From assembly GCF_000280905.1 (NCBI RefSeq), contig NZ_ALAP01000032.1, positions 1 through 64,000 on the forward strand: DNA of 64,000 bases, in the 5' to 3' direction. The notes under the pieces were generated by a model. The model did not search any database, was not told the DNA's origin, and saw only the letters and a program-made list of their open reading frames with translations. Each line of letters starts with the position of its first letter. The stretch's first letter is position 1. Source of the stretch: Streptomyces sp. AA1529 (GTDB lineage Bacteria; Actinomycetota; Actinomycetes; Streptomycetales; Streptomycetaceae). Positions 48,650 to 58,866 of this stretch are shown in pieces. A program made the translations under genes and the position numbers.

Positions 48650-49213
48650 TGGGGCCCTTACCTCGCTCGGCTTGTCATTTCAACGTGGTATGTAAACGCC
48701 GAGGGTAGGCCCGCCATTCCCCACTGGAACGTGATCTAGGCAACGTCCGCCCTGTGAGTTTCCTCACGGGTCCGTGGTCAAAACAGACATAAGCAGTCGT
48801 TGAATCCGGATGCGTAATCGGACACAGGTGGGCCAAGAGGGCAATGCACCCGTAGGGCCGGGCGTACGGGCGTGTCGCGCTCGCACCGGAACCGGCGGGT
48901 CCGATCCACCGAAATCCGGCATTTCGCGGCACGAATATCACGGTCGGTGCGACGTCGAACGCGCGCCGTAATCGACACCCAAGGGTTATCCACAGACCTT
49001 GTTGGAGATCCTGCACTGTGCTGGAATTCCACGGACCGCCGTAGGACGAAACAGACCGGAGCGCGTCGGGCGCACACGCAGCGGCGCCGCGCGACGGTGA
49101 TGAGGGGACGCGCCGGTCATCACGACCGCCATGGGGGCCTCGGACCCCCACGACTCGATACCGTCCCGCCCGTCGCGAGCGGGGGGACGCCTGGTCCAGA
49201 GGTTGCGACGCTA
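48650..49213. other. 564-bp intergenic region before conservon 1
   Basis: Lower GC than the coding DNA and no gene seen. It holds the promoter of the leftward 71-aa gene and of the rightward cvnA1. Features include a perfect TTATCCACA (DnaA-box consensus) at 48986-48994 and GTGCTGGAATTCC at 49018-49030, which recurs upstream of cvnA2. The frame of cvnA1 is open back to 48872 but the sequence is not protein-like there. Confidence 0.55.
49018..49030 (+). promoter_or_regulatory. shared conservon upstream motif, copy 1
   Basis: GTGCTGGAATTCC, identical to 55086-55098 upstream of the second conservon. Eleven bases later comes TAGGAC, compatible with a -10 element, so the motif may cover a -35 region. 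It lies about 180 bases before the cvnA1 start. Confidence 0.45.
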
Positions 49214-52200
49214 GTGCAGGGACGTTTCAAGAGGGATGGCAGCGCTGAGGGAGCCCCGGAGGCGCACGGCTCGGCCGACCACGGGTCCCGGACGCAGCGC
49301 GCCGAGGACGGCGGGTCCGCGGGCGGTGAGCAGGGCGCGCCCGCCGGCGGGCAGGTGAGCACCGCCAAGGGAGCCGGGAAGAAGGGGAAGACCGGCAAGG
49401 CACCCAAGGGCGGCAAGCCGGCCAAGGGCGGCGCCGGAAACGTCGGAGACGCCGAGAGCGGCGGGAACGCCGGGGATCACACCCAGGGCCCCGTCGAGGG
49501 CGGTCCCGACCTCGGCCCCCGGGTCGCCCTGCGCAACTGGCGCATCAGCACCCGCCTGGTCTCTCTCCTCGCGCTCCCCGTCATCGCCGCCACCACGCTC
49601 GGCGGGATGCGGATCTCCAGCTCGCTGCAGAACGTCGACCAGCTCGACAACATGAAGCTCCTCACCGAGATGACGGAGCAGGCCACCAACCTGGCGGCGA
49701 AGCTCCAGGACGAGCGGGACAAGTCCGCCGGTCCCCTGGTGAGCACCGGTGACGAGAAGGACGACAACGTCGTCGCCCCCCGGGAGCAGACCGACAAGGC
49801 GTTCCGCTCCTTCCAGAAGGCCACTGCCGACATCGACGGCAGCGACGAGGCGATGGTGGGCATCCAGTCCACCGTCCTGGACATCGTCCGCCAGCTCCAG
49901 GCGATCAACACGATCCGCGAACGCGCCTACGAGAACCCCGACAACGTCTCCCAGACGGTCAACGCCTACAACCAGGTGATCGACTCGCTGCTCTCCCTCT
50001 CGCAGGACATGGCGCAGGCGACGAGCAATTCGGAGATGATCCGCAGCACCCGCGCGCTGGCCGCCTTCTCCAGCGCCAAGGAGTACGCCTCCATGCAGCG
50101 CGCGATCATCTCCGCCGGGCTGGCCCACCAGCCCAGCCCCAAGCTCTCCGAGAACGACCGGCTCTACGCCCGGACCGCGACCGACAGTGAGGACGCCGAG
50201 CTGGACAGCTTCGGCAAGGTCTACGGCGACAAGGCCGCCGACACCCTCCTCAAGCCGATCAGCGGCGGCGACGTCAACGTCCGGCTGGCCGACAACTACC
50301 GCGACCGGATGCTGCACAGCCCGGATGCGATCAGGAAACAGAAGCGCACCTACGTCGACTGGATGGACCAGGACGCTTCCAAGATCGTCAGCATGGAGAA
50401 GATCGAGCGCACCCTGCTGGAGAAGATGGAGCAGCAGGCGCGTGAGCTGCGCTCCGAAGCCCAGCGCGAGGCGTTCATCAGCGGTGCGCTCATCCTGCTC
50501 GTGCTGGGCATCTCGCTGGTCGGCGCGTTCGTCGTCGCCCGTTCCATGGTCCGCTCGCTGCGCCGCCTCCAGGACACCGCCCAGGACGTGGCCCGCAAGC
50601 GGCTGCCCGAGCTGGTCAAGCAGATGTCCGAGGCCGAGCCGCAGGACGTGGACACCTCCGTCGAGTCCGTCGGTGTGCACAGCCGGGACGAGATCGGCAA
50701 GGTGGCCGCGGCCTTCGACGACGTCCACCGGGAGGCCGTCCGCCTCGCCGGTGAGCAGGCGCTGCTGCGGGGGAACGTCAACGCGATGTTCACCAACCTC
50801 TCGCGGCGCAGCCAGAGCCTGATCCAGCGTCAGCTCTCGCTCATCTCCGAACTGGAGTCCCGCGAGGCCGACCCGGACCAGCTCTCCTCGCTCTTCAAGC
50901 TCGACCACCTCGCCACCCGCATGCGGCGCAACGGCGAGAACCTGCTGGTGCTCGCCGGCGAGGAGCCGGGCCGCCGCTGGACCCGCCCCGTGCCGCTGGT
51001 CGACGTGCTCCGCGCGGCCGCCTCGGAGGTGGAGCAGTACGAACGCATCGAGCTGAACGCGGTCCCCGCCACCGAGGTCGCCGGCCGGGTGGTGAACGAC
51101 CTCGTCCACCTGCTCGCCGAGCTGCTGGAGAACGCCACCTCGTTCTCCTCCCCGCAGACCAAGGTCAAGGTCACCGGGCACGCACTGCCCGACGGCCGCG
51201 TCCTGGTCGAGATCCACGACACCGGCATCGGGCTGTCGCCCGAGGACCTGTCCGCGATCAACGAGCGGCTGGCCAATCCGCCCACGGTGGACGTCTCCGT
51301 CTCCCGCCGGATGGGCCTGTTCGTGGTCGGCCGGCTCTCCCTGCGGCACGGCATCCGCATCCAGCTCCGGCCCTCCGACTCCGGGGGCACGACCGCGCTG
51401 GTCATGCTCCCCGTCGACGTCGCGCAGGGCGGGGGCCAGGGCACCAAGGGCCGTCCGGGAGCCGGCACGCCCGGTGGCCAGGGAGGCCCGCCGCCTCCGC
51501 AGACCCGGGGCGGCAGCAAGGGCGGCAACCTCGCGGCGGCGCTCCAGCGCGGACCGCAGAGCGGTGCCCCCGGTGGCCCGGGCGCTCCCGGTCTCGGCCA
51601 GGGCCCCGGCCCGGCCCTGGGCACCGGTGAGCCGGCCCGGATGGACGCGCTGCCGCCGCGCGGTCAGGACACCGGCGGTGCCCGGCCCGCGCTCCCCGCC
51701 CGGGACGCCAACCGCCCCCAGCCCGGCTCCGGTGGCAGTGCCGTCGACTTCTTCGGCGCTCCGCCCGACCCGGGCCGTCCCGGGCAAGCCCCGGCCGGCC
51801 CGGACCGCGGCGCCACCCCGTCCGCACCCCGGCGCGACCAGGGCGGCCCCGCCGCCGAACTCCCCGGCGGCCCCGCGGGCCCCCCGGCCGCGCAGGGCCC
51901 GGGTACCGGGCAGTTCGCGCTGCCGCAGTCGGGTGATCCTGCCGACACGGGTGGGTTCGCGCGTCCGGGCGGTCCGCAGGACGGTCCGGGGAGCACGAGC
52001 GAGATTCCGCGGATCACCCCGGACGGCCCCGCCGACACCGGCCGGTTCCCGCAGCCCACCGACACCGGCCGGTTCCCGCAGCCCACCGACACCGGCCAGT
52101 TCCCGCAGCCCGCCGACACCGGCCAGTTCCCGCAGCCCGGCGGCCCCCAGGCGGGTCCGGGCAGCACGGGGCAGTTCCCGCAGATCGGCCAGGGCGGTCC

Positions 52201-53243
52201 CGGCCAGTTCCCGCAGCCGCCCTCGGCGCAGGGTGGTCCGGGTACCGGGCAGTTCGCGCTGCCGCAGTCGGGTGATCCCGCCGACACGGGTGGGTTCGCG
52301 CGTCCGGGCGGTCCGCAGGACGGTCCGGGGAGCACGAGCGAGATTCCGCGGATCACCCCGGACGGCCCCGCCGACACCGGCCGGTTCCCGCAGCCCGGCC
52401 GCCCCGACGGCCCGGGCCACACTGGCCAGTTCGCCCGCCCCGGTGGCCCGGCCCCGTTCCCGCAGGCGCCCTTCGGGGACGCCCCGGGCGAGCGGCTCCC
52501 GGACGGCGAGCAGAACCGCCCGAGCTGGGCACGGCCCGAGCAGGGGCCAGGCGACGAGGACACCCCGCGCGGCCACGACGAGCCCGAGGGCACCGGCGAG
52601 TACCCCCGCCCGGGATATCCCGGAGCCGTTCCGGGCCCGGCGGGCCAGGGCATCCCTCACGGGCAGCCGGGAGCCGCGTCCGGCGACGGCATACCCTCCG
52701 GCCCCCCGGCTCCCGCGGACGCCCCCACGCCGATTTTCGCGTCCATGGAGTCCAACTGGTTCCGCGGCCCCGGCCAGTCCGCGCCGCAGCAGCCCATGCC
52801 CCAGCAGGCGCCCGGCGTCGGCCCGGCCGGCACCGGCCAGTGGCCGGCTCAGCAGCAGGCCCCCGAGCAACCCGGCCCGGCGCCGGCCCCGCTGCCCCCA
52901 GGCCGCCCCGGGCGCCCCCGCCGGCGCGGGCCAGGGCGGCCCGGCCGCCGACGAAAGCTGGGGTGCCTCACCCAACGACGAGCGCTGGCGGCGTGCCGAA
53001 CAGCTCCGCCAGCCCGCAGCCGGCGGGGTCACCACCTCGGGTCTGCCGCGTCGGGTGCCCCGCGCCAACCTGGTCGCGGGCACCGCGCAGCAGCAGTCCT
53101 CGGCACAGGCCGGCCCCCAGGTCTCCCGCGCGCCGGACGACGTGCGCGGCCGGCTGACCAATCTCCGCCGCGGTATCCAGCAGGGCCGACAGGCCGGCAC
53201 GGATCCCCGTGGCGCAGGTCCCACCTACCAGCAGGAGCGCTAG
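49214..53243 (+). CDS. conservon sensor kinase-like protein CvnA (1), frameshifted
   Basis: About 1340 codons in two frames. The start is GTG 49214 (MQGRFKRDGSAEG). Order: Gly/Lys-rich lead, membrane helix at about 115-130, NIT (nitrate-sensing type) extracytoplasmic domain to about 415, second helix, HAMP, a phosphoacceptor-like LDHLATRMRRNGENLL, then an ATPase domain (LLAELLENATSFSS, EIHDTGIGLSPED, GLFVVGRLSLRHGIR) and a long Pro/Gly/Gln-rich tail with repeats. The conserved C terminus (GGVTTSGLPRRVPRANLVAG ... TYQQER) is found only in the next frame; the shift maps to CCCCC at 52895-52899 (one extra C). Unshifted, the frame runs to 53737 through cvnB. A base-call error or a genuine mutation in the C run is possible. 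Confidence 0.85.
51901..52396. repeat. 157-bp direct repeat inside cvnA1 tail
   Basis: Bases 51901-52057 recur at 52240-52396, offset 339 bases (113 codons, in frame), with one T/C difference by eye. Between them are four 27-bp units coding DTGRFPQPT or close variants (about 52030-52138). The region encodes the disordered tail. Confidence 0.9.
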
Positions 53244-53666
53244 TTGAGTCCGATGAGCCAGGCTGCGCAGAATCTGAACTGGTTGATCACCAACTTCGTG
53301 GAGAACACCCCAGGGGTGTCGCACACGGTGGTGGTCTCCGCCGACGGCCTGCTTCTGGCCATGTCGGAGGGCTTCCCGCGGGATCGTGCCGATCAGTTGG
53401 CGGCGGTCGCGTCGGGTCTCACCTCGCTGACGGCAGGTGCCTCGCGCATCTTCGAGGGCGGCAGCGTCAACCAGACGGTTGTGGAGATGGAGAAGGGTTT
53501 CCTCTTCATCATGTCCATCTCCGACGGCTCTTCACTGGCCGTCCTCGCCCACCCGGAGGCGGACATCGGCCTCATCGGCTACGAGATGGCTCTCTTGGTG
53601 GACCGTGCTGGAAGCGTACTCACTCCCGACGTGCGCGCGGAACTCCAGGGAAGCATTCTCAACTGA
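53244..53666 (+). CDS. conservon roadblock/LC7 protein CvnB (1)
   Basis: A 140-aa roadblock/LC7 (MglB-like) protein, the partner and probable regulator of the CvnD GTPase. It starts SPMSQAAQNLNWLITNFVEN and contains VSHTVVVSADGLLLAMSEGF and the helix DQLAAVASGLTSLTAGASRI. The start is TTG at 53244, directly after the cvnA stop TAG, with GGAG upstream; ATG 53253 is the alternative. Very like CvnB of the second conservon, including identical DNA stretches. Confidence 0.93.
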   Translation: MSPMSQAAQNLNWLITNFVENTPGVSHTVVVSADGLLLAMSEGFPRDRADQLAAVASGLTSLTAGASRIFEGGSVNQTVVEMEKGFLFIMSISDGSSLAVLAHPEADIGLIGYEMALLVDRAGSVLTPDVRAELQGSILN

Positions 53667-53733
53667 TCATCACGCTCCCCCCACCTGAGCACCACAGTCC
53701 GTTCGCCGACCCCATGCCTCGCTCGGAGGAGCC

Positions 53734-54147
53734 ATGACCCCGCCGCCCGCTTCGCACGATCCGTACGGTGCGCACAACGCGCATGCGCCGTACGGAGGAG
53801 AGGGCGACCAGCCTCTGGTGCGTCCGTACGCCATGACGGGCGGCCGTACCCGGCCGCGCTACCAGCTCGCCATCGAGGCGCTGGTGAGCAGCACCGCGGA
53901 TCCGATGCAGCTGCAGGGGCTGCTCCCCGAGCACCAGCGGATCTGCCACCTGTGCCGGGAGGTCAAATCGGTCGCGGAGATCTCCGCGCTGCTCGCCATC
54001 CCGCTGGGGGTGGCCCGCATTCTCGTCGCCGACCTCGCCGAGGCCGGGATGGTGGCCATCCACCAGCCCGGCAGCTCCTCGGACCCGGGCGGTGCCCCCG
54101 ATGTGACGTTGCTGGAAAGGGTGCTCAGTGGACTTCGTAAGCTCTAG
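53734..54147 (+). CDS. conservon DUF742 protein CvnC (1)
   Basis: A 137-aa DUF742 protein. A short Pro/His/Tyr-rich lead is followed by LVRPYAMTGGRTRPRYQLAIEAL and HQRICHLCREVKSVAEISALL, then a winged-helix-like IPLGVARILVADLAEAGMV. Two Cys in CHLC are conserved in the paralogue. GGAGGAGCC lies before the ATG. The last 20 bases are shared with the start of cvnD in another frame, so the two are translationally coupled. Confidence 0.93.
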   Translation: MTPPPASHDPYGAHNAHAPYGGEGDQPLVRPYAMTGGRTRPRYQLAIEALVSSTADPMQLQGLLPEHQRICHLCREVKSVAEISALLAIPLGVARILVADLAEAGMVAIHQPGSSSDPGGAPDVTLLERVLSGLRKL

Positions 54148-54799
54148 CCCGCAGATGGACCCCGCCGGGCGGCAGCCGGCCCCGCCGGTCGGGCCGATGG
54201 GTTCCATGGGACAGGCCGGCCAGCAGGGGTACGGGACGCCCGCCTCCGGGCGGTCGACGACCTCCGCGAAGATCGTGGTGGCCGGCGGTTTCGGCGTGGG
54301 CAAGACGACCTTCGTCGGTGCGGTCTCGGAGATCAACCCGCTGCGCACCGAGGCCGTGATGACCTCTGCCTCGGCCGGTATCGACGATCTGACCCACACC
54401 GGGGGGAAGACCACCACGACGGTGGCCATGGACTTCGGCCGGATCACCCTGGACGACGATCTGATCCTGTATCTGTTCGGTACGCCGGGTCAGGACCGGT
54501 TCTGGTTCATGTGGGACGACCTGGTGCGGGGTGCGATCGGTGCGGTGGTGCTGGTGGACACCCGCCGGCTGGCGGACTGTTTCCCGGCGGTGGACTACTT
54601 CGAGAACAGTGGGCTGCCGTTCGTGATCGCGCTCAACGGGTTCGACGGGCACCAGCCCTACGCGCCCGAAGAGGTCCGCGAAGCCCTCCAGATTGGCCCC
54701 GACGCGCCCATCATCACCACCGACGCTCGGCACCGCGCCGAGGCGAAGAGCGGGTTGATCACCCTGGTGGAGCACGCGCTGCTCGCCCGCCTCAAGTAG
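54128..54799 (+). CDS. conservon small GTPase CvnD (1)
   Basis: A 223-aa Ras/MglA-like GTPase. P-loop GGFGVGKTTFVG at about residues 55-66; switch-region GTPGQDRFWFMWDDL; base-specificity motif ALNGFDG (NGFD in place of NKxD), and TDARHRAEAKSGL. The N-terminal 40 residues are a Pro/Gly-rich lead longer than in CvnD2. Starts GTG 54128 inside the end of cvnC. In studied conservons CvnA-D form a membrane complex responding to nucleotide state, affecting aerial growth or antibiotic production. Confidence 0.94.
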   Translation: MDFVSSSPQMDPAGRQPAPPVGPMGSMGQAGQQGYGTPASGRSTTSAKIVVAGGFGVGKTTFVGAVSEINPLRTEAVMTSASAGIDDLTHTGGKTTTTVAMDFGRITLDDDLILYLFGTPGQDRFWFMWDDLVRGAIGAVVLVDTRRLADCFPAVDYFENSGLPFVIALNGFDGHQPYAPEEVREALQIGPDAPIITTDARHRAEAKSGLITLVEHALLARLK

Positions 54800-54807
54800 C
54801 GCGCCGC

Positions 54808-55165
54808 GCCCGGCCCGAAAGGGCTGGGGCATCGTACGACCGGTGTCCCGGGAAGGCTGTGTTTTTCGCCATGCCCGGGAACCGTGACGGCCTCACGTTC
54901 ATAACGTTTCGACAGAGAATTACGACCGTGTGAACACGCCGGGCGCGCGGAGCGTCTCACTCTGCGCACGAATCCCGGGCCATTTGGCGCTGCACGGCCC
55001 CAATGCCCGTTTTTCCGCGGGCCGGAATCCGCGTTCTCCCTCGCCCTCCGTAATGCGCCAACTGTTTGGAGGGAGCGGTCGTGACGTGCTGGAATTCCCT
55101 GAACTCAGCAGTAGCGCAGGCGCAGGCTGTCAGGGGGCGCCGCGCACCGAGAGGTGAGAAGTCGA
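54808..55165. other. inter-conservon region
   Basis: A terminator-like hairpin GCCC-GG-CCC / GGG-CT-GGGGC with loop GAAA lies at 54808-54830. An AT-richer stretch then has the dyad ACGTT-CAT-AACGT (54895-54907). GTGCTGGAATTCC (55086-55098) matches the motif before conservon 1 and is followed 13 bases later by TAGCGC. No gene is seen. Confidence 0.55.
55086..55098 (+). promoter_or_regulatory. shared conservon upstream motif, copy 2
   Basis: GTGCTGGAATTCC, 68 bases before cvnA2, identical to 49018-49030. Both copies are followed by a TAG-containing hexamer 11-13 bases on. Confidence 0.45.
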
Positions 55166-58100
55166 GTGAGGCGAACGACCAGGGGTACGTCGGGACCGGC
55201 ACAGGGTTCCGCACGGCAGGGCGCTGCGGAATCGCGGGGTAACTTCACCCCGCCGCAGCGCTCCGCCACGTCGCGCGGCCCGGATGCCTCGGCCTCCCAG
55301 CCGCCGCCCGCAACCGGGGGCGGCAGCAGATGGCAGGCGCGGAACTGGCGCGTTCCCACCCGGCTGAACGCGATCCTGCTCATACCCGTGCTCGTGGCGC
55401 TCGTCTTCGGCGGTTTCAAGGTCGAATCCGACATCTCCGCCTGGCAGGACGCCAAGGAAGCCCAGCGTACGGCGGAACTGGTGGAGGCGGCCGCCAATTA
55501 CGGCAACGCCCTCATCGACGAGCGGGACCGCACCGCCGAGCCGCTGCTGCGGGGGGACCGGGACGATCCCGCGGTCCGCAAGGCCCGCGCCGCCACCGAC
55601 CGGGCCGCCGCGGAATTCAAGAAGGCGGCCTCGCACCTCCCGGACAATCCGGGTCTCAAGCGCCGGCTCGCCGCGTTCGAGAAGGTGGAGCCGCGGCTGC
55701 CGGTGCTGCGGGAGTCCGCGTACTCCGAGGACATGAGCGGCGTGGAGACCGAAGAGGGCTACGTCACCATCCAGCACCCTCTGATGGAGTTCGCCAACGA
55801 ACTGGGGCTGGGCACCGGCAACGTCACCTCCTTCGGCCGGACGGTCTATGCCATCTCGCTGGCCAAGGCCGCCGAGTCGCTGCAGCGCGGCCTGGGCACC
55901 CATCTGATGGTCGAGCCGGGCCCCACCCGCGCGGACAAGGAGGCCCAGACGACCGCGCTGGCCTCGTACCACTACCTGGAGCGCATCGCGCTGGGCGAGT
56001 ACACCTCCGGTGGCCGCCCCGAGGACGTGAAGCTGCTCAAGCAGGAGTCCGCCAAGGCCGAGGAGGCGGGCCGCAGGCAGGTGGAGGCGGCGCGTGAGCA
56101 TGCCGCGGCCAAGGGGGAGAAGTTCGTGGCCCCGCCCTCCATGGCCAAGATGGTCAAGGCCATCGGCTCCGGTGCCGGGTCGCGCGAACTGCGCGCCAAG
56201 GGCATCACCACCGAGAGCTATTTCGAGACCGCCACCGGCACCTTCGACGCCTACCGCGCGGTCGAGTCGAAGCTGACCCGGGACGCGGTCGCCGACACCG
56301 AGGAGATCGCCTCCGACGCGCGTCGGAACGCGCTGGTGAACTCGGCGATCGTGCTGGTGGCGCTGCTGTTCGCGTTCATCATCGCGGGGCGGATGGCCCG
56401 CTCGATGAGCCAGAGCATGCGCACGCTGCGCACTGCGGCCTTCGATGTCGCCCAGCAGCGGCTGCCGATGCTGGTCGACCAGCTCTCGCGTACCGAACCG
56501 GGCCGTGTGGACACCCGCGTGCAGCCGATTCCGATCACCAGCCGCGACGAGATCGGCGAGGTGGCCCGCGCCTTCGACCAGGTGCACCGGGAGGCCGTGC
56601 GGCTGGCCGCCGAGCAGGCGCTGCTGCGCGGCAACGTCAACGCGATCTTCACCAACCTCTCCCGCCGCAACCAGGGTCTCATCGAACGCCAGCTCGAGCT
56701 GGTGACGGAGATGGAGAACAGCGAGGCGGACCCGGACCAGCTCGAGAAGCTGTTCCGGATGGACCACCTGTCCACCCGTATGCGGCGCAACGGCGAGAAC
56801 CTGCTGGTCCTCGCGGGCGAGGAGCCCGGCCGCCGGTGGACGGAGCCGGTCCCGCTGGTCGACATCCTGCGTGCCGCCTCTTCCGAGGTGGAGCACTACG
56901 AACGCATCGAGATCAGCGGCATCCCGGAGACGGAGATCCACGGGCAGGTCGTCAACGACCTGGTCCACCTGCTCGCCGAGCTGCTGGAGAACGCCGCGTC
57001 GTTCTCCTCGCCGCAGAGCAAGGTACGGGTGACCGCCACCCGGCTGCCGGACGGCCGGATGATGATCGAGATCCACGACAAGGGCATCGGTCTGACCGCC
57101 GAGGACTTCGCGGACCTCAACCACAAGCTGGCCAATCCGCCGACCGTGGACGCCGCCGTCTCCCAGCGCATGGGGCTGTTCGTGGTCGGCCGCCTCGCGG
57201 ACCGGCACGGTATCCGCGTCCAGCTGCGCCCCTCCGGCGAGCAGGCGGGCACCACCTCGCTGGTGATGCTGCCCGACGCCATCACCCATGGCGGCGGCGG
57301 CGAGGAGAGCCCCGAGGAGGACTTCACCGTCTCCCGGATCGTCCCCGAGCATCCGCGCGGCCCGAACGGCGTGGAGGGCGCGCGCTCTGCCGCCGAACTC
57401 GGCTTCGACGATTCGCGCTACGGCTCCGGGAACCAGGCACGGCTGCCGGGCCCCGACGACCGTTCCGGGCTCCACGAGCAGCGCCGGTCGGCCATCGAGG
57501 CGCCGCAGCAGCCCCAGCAGCCCCAGCAGGATGTCCATCCGCAGGGGCTGCCCGGTGGCCAGGGGCAGTACGACCCCTATCAGCAGCAGGACGGCGCACC
57601 GTACCGGCCCGGGTACGAGCAGACCGGCGAGATCGCCGCCCAGCAGTACACCGGCGGCTATCCGGAGGCGTACGGCCAGGGCTACGCGCAGCCCTACGCG
57701 CCGCCTGCCGCCGGACGTCCCCACGAGCCGGCGCAGGACGGCACCGGAGCCTATGCGGATCCGCAGCCTCCGGCTCAACAGCCAGGCCACGACGGCCAGT
57801 ACCTCTCCGGCTGGCCAGAAGCGGAATCCGCACCTGGCGTTCCCCACGGGGATGCTGACCGTGTAGGTTTCGACCGTCCGGGTTCCCTCCCCGACAACTG
57901 GAGCACCACGACCGACGCGGGCCTCCCGCGCCGGGACGCGGGGCGGCAGCAGGACGGAGCGCCGGCGGCCCGGCAGCAGGCTCCCGCCCAGGGCTGGGAA
58001 GCCCCGGCCGAGGAGTCGGCCGGGCAGCCGTCGCAGGAGGAATCCGGCACCCACCGGTGGAGCGGGAACGACGAACACTGGAGCAGGGCGGGCCAGTTGC

Positions 58101-58348
58101 GCGCCCCGCAGTCCGGCGGCGTCACCTCGTCCGGACTGCCGCGCAGGGTGCCCAGGGCCAACCTGGTCGCGGGCGCGGCCGAGGAGAACCCGCAGGGTAC
58201 TCCCGCGGTCTCCCGGGCGCCCGAGGACGTGCGCGGAAGACTGAGCAACCTGCACCGCGGCGTCCGCCAGGGACGTACCGCGGGCGACGGCAACCAGAAT
58301 GACCGACAGGGCTTCGGCCCCGGAAGCACCTACGATCAGGAGCGTTAG
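55166..58348 (+). CDS. conservon sensor kinase-like protein CvnA (2)
   Basis: A 1060-aa CvnA, intact, unlike copy 1. Layout: short basic lead, membrane helix at about 70-90, NIT-type domain to about 380, second helix (SAIVLVALLFAFIIAGRMA), HAMP region, LDHLSTRMRRNGENLL-like phosphoacceptor segment, ATPase motifs (LLAELLENAASFSS, EIHDKGIGLTAED, MGLFVVGRLADRHGI), a Gln/Gly/Tyr-rich tail and the conserved C terminus SGLPRRVPRANLVAGA ... STYDQER. GTG 55166 was chosen because GAGGTGA lies 8 bases upstream; GTG 55154 overlaps that site. Confidence 0.92.
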   Translation: MRRTTRGTSGPAQGSARQGAAESRGNFTPPQRSATSRGPDASASQPPPATGGGSRWQARNWRVPTRLNAILLIPVLVALVFGGFKVESDISAWQDAKEAQRTAELVEAAANYGNALIDERDRTAEPLLRGDRDDPAVRKARAATDRAAAEFKKAASHLPDNPGLKRRLAAFEKVEPRLPVLRESAYSEDMSGVETEEGYVTIQHPLMEFANELGLGTGNVTSFGRTVYAISLAKAAESLQRGLGTHLMVEPGPTRADKEAQTTALASYHYLERIALGEYTSGGRPEDVKLLKQESAKAEEAGRRQVEAAREHAAAKGEKFVAPPSMAKMVKAIGSGAGSRELRAKGITTESYFETATGTFDAYRAVESKLTRDAVADTEEIASDARRNALVNSAIVLVALLFAFIIAGRMARSMSQSMRTLRTAAFDVAQQRLPMLVDQLSRTEPGRVDTRVQPIPITSRDEIGEVARAFDQVHREAVRLAAEQALLRGNVNAIFTNLSRRNQGLIERQLELVTEMENSEADPDQLEKLFRMDHLSTRMRRNGENLLVLAGEEPGRRWTEPVPLVDILRAASSEVEHYERIEISGIPETEIHGQVVNDLVHLLAELLENAASFSSPQSKVRVTATRLPDGRMMIEIHDKGIGLTAEDFADLNHKLANPPTVDAAVSQRMGLFVVGRLADRHGIRVQLRPSGEQAGTTSLVMLPDAITHGGGGEESPEEDFTVSRIVPEHPRGPNGVEGARSAAELGFDDSRYGSGNQARLPGPDDRSGLHEQRRSAIEAPQQPQQPQQDVHPQGLPGGQGQYDPYQQQDGAPYRPGYEQTGEIAAQQYTGGYPEAYGQGYAQPYAPPAAGRPHEPAQDGTGAYADPQPPAQQPGHDGQYLSGWPEAESAPGVPHGDADRVGFDRPGSLPDNWSTTTDAGLPRRDAGRQQDGAPAARQQAPAQGWEAPAEESAGQPSQEESGTHRWSGNDEHWSRAGQLRAPQSGGVTSSGLPRRVPRANLVAGAAEENPQGTPAVSRAPEDVRGRLSNLHRGVRQGRTAGDGNQNDRQGFGPGSTYDQER

Positions 58349-58349
58349 T

Positions 58350-58772
58350 GTGAGCCCGATGAGCCAGGCGGCGCAGAACCTGAACTGGTTGATCACCAAC
58401 TTCGTGGACAACACCCCCGGGGTGTCCCACACGGTGGTGGTCTCCGCCGACGGACTCCTGCTCGCGATGTCCGAGGGCTTCCCGCGCGACCGCGCCGACC
58501 AGTTGGCGGCGGTCGCATCGGGGCTCACCTCGCTGACCGCGGGCGCGTCCCGGATCTTCGAGGGCGGCAGCGTCAACCAGACGGTTGTGGAGATGGAACG
58601 GGGATTCCTGTTCATCATGTCCATCTCCGACGGTTCCTCGCTGGCCGTCCTCGCCCACCCCGAGGCCGACATCGGTCTGGTGGGGTACGAGATGGCACTG
58701 CTGGTCGACCGGGCCGGCGGGGTCCTCACCCCGGATCTGCGCGCGGAGCTGCAGGGCAGTCTTCTCAACTAG
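58350..58772 (+). CDS. conservon roadblock/LC7 protein CvnB (2)
   Basis: A 140-aa roadblock protein almost identical to CvnB1 (differences are scattered, such as D for E in NFVDN and R for K in MERGF). The GTG at 58350 lies one base after the cvnA2 stop, with a GGAG site upstream, mirroring the first conservon. Expected to pair with CvnD2. Confidence 0.94.
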   Translation: MSPMSQAAQNLNWLITNFVDNTPGVSHTVVVSADGLLLAMSEGFPRDRADQLAAVASGLTSLTAGASRIFEGGSVNQTVVEMERGFLFIMSISDGSSLAVLAHPEADIGLVGYEMALLVDRAGGVLTPDLRAELQGSLLN

Positions 58773-58866
58773 GGCACAACTGGCCCACGGCAGTGCGGAA
58801 CGCCGCCGGGCGCCATAAGGTGCCGTGAGCGCAACGGTCGTATGTCCGTGAGTCGGAGGAGGAATC

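Noticed and set aside
53244..53737. Extension of CvnA1 through cvnB to 53737
   Set aside because: It is the wrong frame after the C-run shift; the conserved CvnA C terminus and the cvnB start are in the restored frame.
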